Source: Planctomycetia bacterium
GTDB lineage: Bacteria > Planctomycetota > Planctomycetia > Gemmatales > Gemmataceae
Assembly (NCBI GenBank): GCA_005786805.1
Contig: SYCV01000008.1
Coordinates: 1-50,385 of the forward strand
Direction: 5' to 3'
DNA length: 50,385 nucleotides
Shown here one piece after another: positions 44,275-50,385 of the stretch. Both the position numbers and the translations under genes were made by a program. Positions within the stretch are counted from its first letter, which is position 1. Each line of letters starts with the position of its first letter. The notes beneath the pieces are model-generated. The model made no database searches, was not told the origin of the DNA, and saw only the letters and a list, made by a program, of their open reading frames with translations.

Positions 44275-44586
44275 ATGTTCAGTTTCAAGAAAGATAAAAC
44301 CGGTTTCTTTTCAGCGCTAAGCTTGATCATCGTCGCTTCCGCCACGGTGATCGCAACCGGTATCCTTCTTGCACAGGGCATCAGGGAAGGCAACTGGGAA
44401 TACTACAGTGTCCCAATCAAGATTGTCCTTGCTGTTTCCTGGATTGCCTGCATGACCATCGTGCTTGTGCGCATCGGTGTTTTCGCGGTCCAGCGGGGCA
44501 ACAAGAAGATTCAGGAACTGCAATCGGGTGAAAAACAAGCACATCAACCCGATCCACAAGGCCCAGACCTCGAACAACCAAAATAA
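44275..44586 (+). CDS. Small two-helix membrane protein in the microcompartment operon
   Basis: The 103-residue protein has two transmembrane helices (SALSLIIVASATVIATGILLA and IKIVLAVSWIACMTIVLVRIG), a basic start and a hydrophilic Gln/Pro-rich tail. I do not recognise the family. Being in the middle of the BMC operon, it may place or feed the compartment at the inner membrane, or take part in uptake; this is inference. GGGG precedes the ATG. Confidence 0.65.
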   Translation: MFSFKKDKTGFFSALSLIIVASATVIATGILLAQGIREGNWEYYSVPIKIVLAVSWIACMTIVLVRIGVFAVQRGNKKIQELQSGEKQAHQPDPQGPDLEQPK

Positions 44587-44613
44587 TCATCAGCGTTTCC
44601 GGAGAGAATTGTC

Positions 44614-45642
44614 ATGAAGGTAAGTATCATTGGTGGCGGCGGCCTGGTTGGAAGCATGGCTGCATACGCGTTGCAATTTGGAAGGGCAGCAAGCCATATC
44701 TGCATCATCGATGCCAACAAGGATGTCGCGCAGGGCGTCGCCTTGGATCTTCTCCAGGGATCCTGCCTGGTGGCGGACCAGCGAATAACCGCTGGCACCA
44801 TGGAGGATGTCTCCTCAAGCAATGTGATTGTGATCACCGCGGGCCTTCGTAGAAAACCTGACGAGAGCAGGCTTGATCTCATCAACCGTAATGTTGATCT
44901 TTTCCTCAATCTTCTTCAGCAGGCGAAATCCGCGGGCATCAAGGATAACACCTACCTTGTGGTGGTGAGTAATCCCGTTGATGTGCTTACATATCTCGCG
45001 GGAAAACTCTCAGGGCTCGATCCTAAGCGGGTGGTTGGTCTTGGCACGGTGCTGGATACCGCCCGTTTCCGCAGCCATCTTGCCAAACGACTTCAAGTCG
45101 CGCCAACCCAGGTCCAAGCATTGCTTCTGGGCGAGCATGGCGACAGCATGGTGCCGATCTGGTCAAGCGCAACCGTTGCGGGCCTGCCTTTGGAACAATT
45201 CCCCGGGTGCAATCCCCAGCTCATGAAGGATGCCTTTGAAGAGACGAAGACCGCGGGCGCAACCATGATCAAGCTAAAGGGCGGATCTGGTTTTGCTGTC
45301 GGGGTTTCAATTGCTGAAGTGGTTCAATCAATCATCCTGGACAGCAGGAAAATCCTGCCGGTAAGCTCGCTGCAAAACGGGCTTTATGGCGTGCATGATG
45401 TATGCCTATCAGTCCCGACCGAGGTTGGCTGTGGTGGTGCGCGCAAACTTTTTGAACTTGCCCTCACCCCCAAGGAGCGCATCGGCATCCAGCAATCAGG
45501 CAAGGTGCTTCGAGAAATAATCGACCAGGTTGAGGCCCGTATAGGCAACCCAGGCACTGTTCCAATCGGGGCGTCATCGCCGATCAATCCCCAGGGCAAA
45601 ACCCCGCCCAGGTCTGCCTGGCAACCCTCCAGGAAATATTAG
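44614..45642 (+). CDS. Lactate/malate dehydrogenase-family enzyme
   Basis: The 342-residue NAD-dependent 2-hydroxyacid dehydrogenase has the Rossmann motif IIGGGGLVGSMAAYAL, ITAGLRRKPDESRLDLINRN (specificity loop), VVSNPVDVLTYLA, and catalytic His in LLGEHGDSMVPIWS. At the key specificity position (102 in LDH numbering) it has Arg, as in malate dehydrogenase, not Gln as in lactate dehydrogenase, so lactate specificity is not assured. In this locus it would recycle NADH/NAD for the aldehyde dehydrogenase or oxidise lactate to pyruvate. The C-terminal tail is Pro/Ser-rich. Confidence 0.85.
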   Translation: MKVSIIGGGGLVGSMAAYALQFGRAASHICIIDANKDVAQGVALDLLQGSCLVADQRITAGTMEDVSSSNVIVITAGLRRKPDESRLDLINRNVDLFLNLLQQAKSAGIKDNTYLVVVSNPVDVLTYLAGKLSGLDPKRVVGLGTVLDTARFRSHLAKRLQVAPTQVQALLLGEHGDSMVPIWSSATVAGLPLEQFPGCNPQLMKDAFEETKTAGATMIKLKGGSGFAVGVSIAEVVQSIILDSRKILPVSSLQNGLYGVHDVCLSVPTEVGCGGARKLFELALTPKERIGIQQSGKVLREIIDQVEARIGNPGTVPIGASSPINPQGKTPPRSAWQPSRKY

Positions 45643-45644
45643 CC

Positions 45645-45896
45645 ATGGATGATGTAAAACTCATCGCATCCCTTGTATCGCAGCCCGCTGGATACACCAT
45701 CAGCATCGGTGGCGGCCTCGATATCACCCGCCTGGATGAGAATATTTTTTCCGTCACCTTTCCTGAATCCGAATCCATCGATTCCGACATCAAGGAAAAG
45801 CGCTTCAAGGACGCCGAGTCCGCAGCCAGATTCTTCGAGCAAAAACGACAGGCCTTGAAGCTGGGTGATGACTTCTTGACGGAGGATGATGAATGA
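45645..45896 (+). CDS. Small acidic protein of unknown function in the microcompartment operon
   Basis: The 83-residue protein (VSQPAGYTISIGGGLDITRLDENIFSVTFPESESIDSDIKEKRFKDAESAARFFEQKRQ) has a short beta part, a helical middle and an acidic tail. I do not recognise it. It starts 2 bp after the dehydrogenase stop and overlaps the next gene by 4 bp, so it is translated together with both and probably works with the following protein. Confidence 0.65.
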   Translation: MDDVKLIASLVSQPAGYTISIGGGLDITRLDENIFSVTFPESESIDSDIKEKRFKDAESAARFFEQKRQALKLGDDFLTEDDE

Positions 45897-47155
45897 CCAT
45901 CAAATCCCTCGATCAAAAACTTCAGCGCATTCACGCCAATCCAAAGTTGAACAAGGATTTCATCCTTGCGGATGCCAAGGATCCTGACATGGCGCTGGGC
46001 ATTGCTGCGATGGGAAAATCCCCAGAGGCCCATCATGGGGAAACCAGGTATCGCAGCCTGGCGGAATTCAGGGATATCATCACCCAGGTTGTGGAGCAAA
46101 AACTTGTCGACATCATGCTGATGTCCGCAAGCACCGCGGAAGTGATGGCGATTCACAGGAATATTTTCGCCAACAGCCCGGTAACCCCTGCTGCCCGCGC
46201 CAACGATACCACGGACATTCATATTCTTCGCGGGGGCCAGTCCGCCACCCAGCCATCGCTTCCTTTTCGCACCGCCACGCTTGATCATATCCAGTGTGGC
46301 AAATGGAGTTGCTCCCCTCTTGAAAGGCAGAAGGGTGTGAACCTTGGCCTTTACAGCATTACATTCAACAACGATTCCAATCTGGATCGCAACGCCCTTG
46401 AGGAATACAAGAAGTTTCGTATCGACGCCGAGCAAAAGGGTTTTCGCCACTTCTTGGAAATATTTGACCCGAATCGGGAGAGTGCGGTCGACCCGTTGAA
46501 ACTCCCCGGTTTCATCAATGATGCAATCGCCCGGACTTTGGGCGGTGTGACCTCCAAAGGCAGGCCGGTGTTTTTGAAGATCGTTTATCATGGCCCCAAA
46601 GCCATGGAAGAACTCGTGCATTACGATCCACATCTTGACGTGGGAATCCTGGGTGGTTCCGCAGGCACCACCTACGATGCGTTCAAGCTTCTTGCCGAGG
46701 CCAGAAAGTATGGCGCCAGGGCAGCTCTTTACGGCCGGAAAATCAACAACGCTGAACACCAGCTTTCCTTCATCCGCTATCTGAGGCTTCTTGCGGATGG
46801 TCAGGTTTCGCCTGAAGAGGCTGTGAAATCTTATCATGGTGATTTGCAGAAATTGAACATCAAGCCTCATCGTTCGCTGGCGGATGACATGAAAATCACC
46901 ACCGGTGTGATGAATTATTCCGGGTCAGGCACCACGATCAGTTTCCCCGAAAGTGCTTCTGATAAAAAAGATGACCATGATTGCGCCTGCAAGGGTGGCC
47001 CCAAGGCGTGCCCATGTGATGCACCTGTTGCTGAAGTTAAAAAAGAAGCTCCCCCAGCCAAGGTGGATAAAACCAGCCCGGTTGATTTTTCAAAAATGAC
47101 CGCTAAAGAGAAAATGGCTTATCATCAAAAACGCTGGAATCGCATCCTGGGTTGA
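45893..47155 (+). CDS. Unrecognised TIM-barrel-like cargo candidate with Cys cluster and C-terminal helix
   Basis: The 420-residue protein is not assigned to a family I can name. The pattern FILADAKDPDMALGIAAMGK, FVNLGLYSITFNN-like strands, HFLEIFDPN, VFLKIVYHGPKAMEELV and DVGILGGSAGTTYDAFKLLAEARKYGARAALYGRKIN resembles a (beta/alpha)8 barrel like class I aldolases. Near the end a cysteine cluster CACKGGPKACPC (CxCx6CxC) is followed by a Pro/Lys-rich linker and a terminal helix SKMTAKEKMAYHQKRWNRILG. Linker plus terminal helix is how BMC cargo is tagged. It may be an aldolase or sugar-phosphate enzyme, and the cysteines may hold a metal; both are inferences. Confidence 0.7.
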   Translation: MTIKSLDQKLQRIHANPKLNKDFILADAKDPDMALGIAAMGKSPEAHHGETRYRSLAEFRDIITQVVEQKLVDIMLMSASTAEVMAIHRNIFANSPVTPAARANDTTDIHILRGGQSATQPSLPFRTATLDHIQCGKWSCSPLERQKGVNLGLYSITFNNDSNLDRNALEEYKKFRIDAEQKGFRHFLEIFDPNRESAVDPLKLPGFINDAIARTLGGVTSKGRPVFLKIVYHGPKAMEELVHYDPHLDVGILGGSAGTTYDAFKLLAEARKYGARAALYGRKINNAEHQLSFIRYLRLLADGQVSPEEAVKSYHGDLQKLNIKPHRSLADDMKITTGVMNYSGSGTTISFPESASDKKDDHDCACKGGPKACPCDAPVAEVKKEAPPAKVDKTSPVDFSKMTAKEKMAYHQKRWNRILG

Positions 47156-47189
47156 TTCTTGTTATCTTTTTATAACGGAGTATCCCACG

Positions 47190-47456
47190 ATGGATCCCTA
47201 TTGGCTTCTTTTGTTTATACCATTGGCATACTATTTATTGAGAACGGGTAGCCTAGCGATGGACCTGCGTTTGCGGCGGGTTGAAAGAAAATTGGATGCC
47301 ATCATTAATCACATGGGTATAGTCATTAATTCTGGGGTTGATCCACAACTTTTAGAACTGGTCCGCGAAGGCAAAAAAATCGAAGCGATCAAACTATATC
47401 GTGAAAGCACTGGCGTTGGGCTAAAGGAAGCCAAGGATTTTGTTGAAAGCCTCTAG
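47190..47456 (+). CDS. Small membrane protein with L7/L12-C-terminal-like domain
   Basis: The 88-residue product has an N-terminal transmembrane helix (YWLLLFIPLAYYLLRTG) and a C-terminal segment (LLELVREGKKIEAIKLYRESTGVGLKEAKDFVESL) that matches the ribosomal protein L7/L12 C-terminal domain (KKIEVIKxVRExTGLGLKEAKDLVE). This is a known small family of membrane proteins, often next to unrelated genes. It lies 34 bp after the last BMC gene and may be its own unit. Function is unknown. Confidence 0.75.
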   Translation: MDPYWLLLFIPLAYYLLRTGSLAMDLRLRRVERKLDAIINHMGIVINSGVDPQLLELVREGKKIEAIKLYRESTGVGLKEAKDFVESL

Positions 47457-47602
47457 CTTACACCAAGAATCTTTAAACCCACTATTTCTATTAATGAACG
47501 GTGGATGTTAATCTGCTGGTGCTGAAAAATGGACAATGTTGCCACGATTTTTTTCAGAGCCGCAAGCGTAAGCGACGGCGAAAATATGCAAAGGGTGTTA
47601 AG

Positions 47603-47803
47603 TCAAACGGTTTCAAAAAGGATACTTTTAAAGTTTTCTTGATTTGTTCTTTTGCTAATACCAAGAATTTCTATGCCTACCACTTGATTATTAGAGTCAT
47701 AATCGAGAATGATACCTGGCTGTATCTCCTGGGAATCCATGATAGTAGATTCATCGAGACGAAAATATAGCGCGTCATTTTTCTTGTCTATTTTAAGTCT
47801 CAT
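47603..47803 (-). CDS. DUF2283 protein, possible antitoxin partner
   Basis: This 66-residue protein (LKIDKKNDALYFRLDESTIMDSQEIQPGIILDYDSNNQVVGIEILGIS) is a clear DUF2283 member. It overlaps the DUF4258 gene upstream by 11 bp. DUF4258 and DUF2283 genes are often paired, and the pair looks like a type II toxin-antitoxin or RelE-like unit, though no activity has been shown here. Confidence 0.8.
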   Translation of the reverse strand: MRLKIDKKNDALYFRLDESTIMDSQEIQPGIILDYDSNNQVVGIEILGISKRTNQENFKSILFETV

Positions 47804-48053
47804 TTGAAGTTCCTAATCTTCGGTCAAAAAAAACGGTTATAACCTTGACTATTTTTTCTTTAAGGGGAGAAACAATAACTCTCAATTTACGATTTCCAAA
47901 CTCCTGCACTGATCCTATATAATGAATGGTTTTATTTGTCATATCATGTTCAATGATATAGGGTTTATTAATTATTTGGAATACCCACGCCTTGGGTATT
48001 TTTCGCTCGTGAAGCATCTCCAAGGCGTGTTCGGTAAATTCCACATTATCCAT
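47793..48053 (-). CDS. DUF4258 protein, possible toxin partner
   Basis: This 86-residue protein (VEFTEHALEMLHERKIPKAWVFQIINKPYIIEHD and NRKLRVIVSPLKEKIVKVITVFFDRR) matches DUF4258, related in fold to BrnT/RelE-like toxins. It precedes DUF2283 on the same strand with an 11-bp overlap. Toxic activity is only inferred from the family and the arrangement. Confidence 0.75.
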   Translation of the reverse strand: MDNVEFTEHALEMLHERKIPKAWVFQIINKPYIIEHDMTNKTIHYIGSVQEFGNRKLRVIVSPLKEKIVKVITVFFDRRLGTSNET

Positions 48054-48059
48054 TTAAAT

Positions 48060-49118
48060 TTAACCCTTGTTGAATTTCTGGATGCGGCCCTGGCCCAGCC
48101 ATTCCAAAACATACAAATTCCCCTTGGAATCCAAGGTCAGCGCATGGGGTGCCTTGAACTTGCCCGGATGCTTTGAAATATCATCCTTGATCGCGGAACC
48201 ATCGCCCATCTGCGCTACGATTTTATCCTTGGCATCGATTACCGTTACACGGGAGCCAAGCTCAGGCACATAAAGATGTCCATCGTGCTGGTAGAAACAG
48301 CAGGGGGTGCGGACACCCTCAACTGTTCGCTTGTATTCCATCCCGAGCGAAAACACCTCAAGGCGGTTGTTGGCGCGGTCCGCGATGTAAAGTTCTGGTT
48401 CCTTGTTAAGCGTGCTAACCCAGACACCATGGCAGGTGCTGAATTTCCCATGCTCTTTGCCTGGGCCACCAATGGTTTTCAAATGCTTGAAGTTCTTGTC
48501 GAATTGAAAAACCTTCTGGCTGCCATAACCATCAACAATGTAAATGTCGCCATTGGGCGAGACTGCGACATCAGTTGGGTTAGCGAAATCCCATTTGACA
48601 GCCTTGGGGCCTTCTTGGGCGACATTACCGATCTCGAATAAAATCTTGCCGTTCATATCGGTCTTGTAGATGCGGGCGCCCAGTTTATTGCCATCCTTGC
48701 CCTTGGAGACATTTTCGGTCCAGTAAAGGAATTCTCCCTCAGGTTCCTTGCTCCAGTAAAGGCCATGGGCGGTGGCGTTGAACTGTGCCTGGTCGTAACC
48801 TATGCGCGAGGAAATATCCTTGCTCCAGGTTTCAAGAAGCGTGCCCTTGATGTCAAAGATGGCGACACAGGGGTTGGTTGATCGCGAGGTCACAATGATG
48901 CGGTCTTTGCCATCCACCACCACCGCGCAACCGAGGCCGAACTTCATGCCATCGGGCAACTTGCCCCAGGTGGGGTCGACTTCCAGCTTGAGGGAATTCT
49001 TGGGCTCATCCTTGTCGAGCGCCAGAAGGCCGGAGGTTCCCAGGGTGAAGGCGGCGCCAGCAGCGATAAAATCCCTGCGGGTCTTGCGAACGGGAAAAAG
49101 ATATTCGTTTGAAAGCAT
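48060..49118 (-). CDS. Tat-exported NHL-repeat protein 2
   Basis: This 352-residue protein has a Tat signal (RKTRRDFIAAGAAFTLGTSG) and at least five NHL-type beta-propeller repeats (for example DVAVSPNGDIYIVDGYGSQKVFQFDKNFKHLKTIG and HGVWVSTLNKEPELYIADRANNRLEVFSLGMEYKRTV). The ATG at 49118 gives the Tat motif at residue 12-ish; the longer frame adds 77 residues inside the intergenic space and neighbour gene. NHL propellers bind proteins or sugars, or act as hydrolases. It lies 43 bp after its paralogue and is probably co-transcribed with it. Confidence 0.85.
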   Translation of the reverse strand: MLSNEYLFPVRKTRRDFIAAGAAFTLGTSGLLALDKDEPKNSLKLEVDPTWGKLPDGMKFGLGCAVVVDGKDRIIVTSRSTNPCVAIFDIKGTLLETWSKDISSRIGYDQAQFNATAHGLYWSKEPEGEFLYWTENVSKGKDGNKLGARIYKTDMNGKILFEIGNVAQEGPKAVKWDFANPTDVAVSPNGDIYIVDGYGSQKVFQFDKNFKHLKTIGGPGKEHGKFSTCHGVWVSTLNKEPELYIADRANNRLEVFSLGMEYKRTVEGVRTPCCFYQHDGHLYVPELGSRVTVIDAKDKIVAQMGDGSAIKDDISKHPGKFKAPHALTLDSKGNLYVLEWLGQGRIQKFNKG

Positions 49119-49161
49119 GGTCTTTTGATCCTTAAAAACAGAGGTTGAAACAAAGGTTGAA

Positions 49162-50244
49162 TTAAACTTTCTTAAGCATGCTGACACGGCCGGTCGCGAC
49201 CCACTCAGCAACATAGATATTTCCCTTGGCATCGAAGCAGGCATCGTGTGGATGCACAAACTTTCCTGCGATCCATTTCTTGCTATCGCCCCGGATCGCG
49301 CCACCATCCTTGCCCGTGACTCTTTCCTTGTCGTCCCCAAGCACAGCAACCACTTCGTTCTTTTCGTTAAGAAGGGTGACCCGGGCTTGAAGTTCGGGAA
49401 TCAAAAGCAGGTTCTTATGGGTGTCAGCATTCGCGGGAAGACCGAAACCCTTGATGGTCTCGAGGTATTTTCCATCCATGGTGAAATATTGCAGGGTATG
49501 GTTCGCGCGATCGCAAACAACTATGGAAGGTTTCCTGCCCGGGCGGTTATCAACCCAGATGCCATGGGGCGTGTTGAACTTCCCCTCGCCTTTGCCCGCG
49601 CCACCAAAGAAGGATTTCCAGTTCCCATCTTTGTCGTAACGATGGGCCGCGAACGCGCCATAACCATCCACGAGGAGGAAACCACCATCATCCAGGAAGG
49701 CGAAATTGGTGGGCATGAAGCGATCCCTGCCCCAAATTTTCATGGGCTTCTTATCTTCATCCTTGGCATAAAGGCCGGAATCCATCGGCGCGTATTTCTG
49801 CCAGACGGTTTCGCCCGTGAGGCTCATCTTGGCGAAAGACTTCACTTGTTGGTAGGCGCAAACATAAAGGTATTCCTGCCCGCCTTCCTCCCGGATTTCA
49901 ATGCCATGCCCGCCACCTTGAAACTGCTTGCCAAAGGCACGGATGAATTTGCCCTCGGGATCAAACACGAATATGGAAGGGTGATCCTTGAGGTTATCCC
50001 TGCCTTCATGGATGACATAAAGGCAGCCGGATTTATCAACTGCGACATTGTGCGTGGTCTGCCAGGAATACTGGCTGGGCAGCTTGGCCCAATCGTGAAT
50101 CACCTGATACTTGTGTTCGCCTGCGCCCACGACAAGGGGCTTGGAATCTGTTTTGTCTTGTGCGCCAATGATAATTGGAGCGTTGTAGGCAAGCGCGCCT
50201 GCCGAGAGTGCCGCGGTGGATTTTAAAAATTTTCTTCGTTGCAT
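49162..50244 (-). CDS. Tat-exported NHL-repeat protein 1
   Basis: This 360-residue protein starts MQRRKFLKSTAALSAGALAYNAPIIIGA, a Tat signal, followed by NHL-type repeats (NVAVDKSGCLYVIHEGRDNLKDHPSIFVFDPEGKFIRAFG, HGIWVDNRPGRKPSIVVCDRANHTLQYFTMDGKYLETIKG, DACFDAKGNIYVAEWVATGRVSMLKK). It is a paralogue of the next gene; both share the motif GKGxxFxTPHGIWV-like. It probably forms a six-bladed propeller in the periplasm. Function unknown. Confidence 0.87.
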   Translation of the reverse strand: MQRRKFLKSTAALSAGALAYNAPIIIGAQDKTDSKPLVVGAGEHKYQVIHDWAKLPSQYSWQTTHNVAVDKSGCLYVIHEGRDNLKDHPSIFVFDPEGKFIRAFGKQFQGGGHGIEIREEGGQEYLYVCAYQQVKSFAKMSLTGETVWQKYAPMDSGLYAKDEDKKPMKIWGRDRFMPTNFAFLDDGGFLLVDGYGAFAAHRYDKDGNWKSFFGGAGKGEGKFNTPHGIWVDNRPGRKPSIVVCDRANHTLQYFTMDGKYLETIKGFGLPANADTHKNLLLIPELQARVTLLNEKNEVVAVLGDDKERVTGKDGGAIRGDSKKWIAGKFVHPHDACFDAKGNIYVAEWVATGRVSMLKKV

Positions 50245-50385
50245 GAGAGAGAAGTCCCTGAAGGTTGGAAGGAATGTATGTAAACAAGCTTAAATTGAAG
50301 GTGGGAGTGGTGCAATCAGAAAATGTGGGATTGAAGTGTTGATCTGGGGCTTGTTCATAGCCAGTTGCCAAACTTTTTCAGATAC

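Noticed and set aside
45584-46870. Long 428-residue antisense open frame over the last microcompartment genes
   Set aside because: It lies opposite coupled genes with good starts, and its residues show no domain pattern.
47557-47580. GC-rich word like GAGCCGCAAGCG...GCGACGG that resembles an intergenic repeat of some planctomycetes
   Set aside because: Only one copy was noticed in this window, so it cannot be called a repeat here.
47457-47602. Possible small gene or terminator after the L7/L12-like gene
   Set aside because: No ribosome binding site, no hairpin with T-run and no conserved frame could be seen.
49246-50226. 326-residue open frame opposite the NHL-repeat gene
   Set aside because: The minus-strand gene has a Tat signal and repeats; the plus-strand frame is a shadow.

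Overview
The window reads as a piece of a planctomycete chromosome of moderate GC content. The evidence is the set of families typical of that phylum: a DUF1549/DUF1553 protein overlapping a DUF1501 protein, a DUF1559 pseudopilin-like protein followed by a small lipoprotein, a DUF1573 protein, many Tat-signal proteins, lipid A genes, and above all a planctomycete/Verrucomicrobia-type bacterial microcompartment (BMC) locus. No rRNA, tRNA, CRISPR array, transposase or prophage was recognised.

Left part (1-36.6 kb). The window opens with a lipid A-type acyltransferase, a SET-domain protein and a run of secreted proteins of unknown role. A DUF1573 protein, an anti-sigma-like membrane protein, a quinone oxidoreductase and an FHA-GAF-HD-GYP signalling protein follow. 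A sulfur block (11.8-15.9 kb) holds Rrf2 and CysH, then a rhodanese-membrane protein and a CoA-disulfide reductase-rhodanese fusion transcribed away from an ArsR-type regulator. An almost perfect palindrome sits between the -35 and -10 boxes of the fusion gene. Next comes ompH-lpxC-Gfo/Idh (envelope), then planctomycete secreted families (19-28.6 kb). The chromosome replication block gyrB-dciA-dnaN-dnaA (29.5-34.9 kb, all minus) includes a short DnaA without domains I/II and an AT-rich dnaN-dnaA gap that is a candidate oriC. A cysteine desulfurase follows.

Right part (36.7-47.5 kb). One plus-strand operon encodes a BMC. It starts with a strong sigma70-like promoter and a palindromic operator in front of a DeoR-type regulator. 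It continues with PduL, two BMC-H shell proteins, an acetate-kinase-type kinase, three BMC-P pentamers, a CoA-acylating aldehyde dehydrogenase, an RpiB-like protein, a class II (fuculose-phosphate type) aldolase, a small membrane protein, a lactate/malate dehydrogenase-type enzyme, a small acidic protein and a large unrecognised protein with a cysteine cluster and a cargo-like C-terminal helix. The expected pathway is: deoxysugar phosphate is cleaved to DHAP plus lactaldehyde; lactaldehyde goes to acyl-CoA, acyl-phosphate and acid plus ATP, with NADH recycled by the dehydrogenase.

The most striking discovery is a gene that standard ORF calling misses. Between the kinase and the first BMC-P lies a 77-residue SelW/Rdx-family selenoprotein with an in-frame UGA in a CxxU motif. 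A textbook bacterial SECIS hairpin follows, with a 13-bp stem, an AGUUU loop and 21 nt between UGA and loop. It has its own strong ribosome binding site and is packed tightly into the operon. This suggests that a selenocysteine thiol-redox protein is part of, or serves, the microcompartment.

The window ends with a DUF4258/DUF2283 toxin-antitoxin-like pair and two tandem Tat-exported NHL-repeat proteins on the minus strand.
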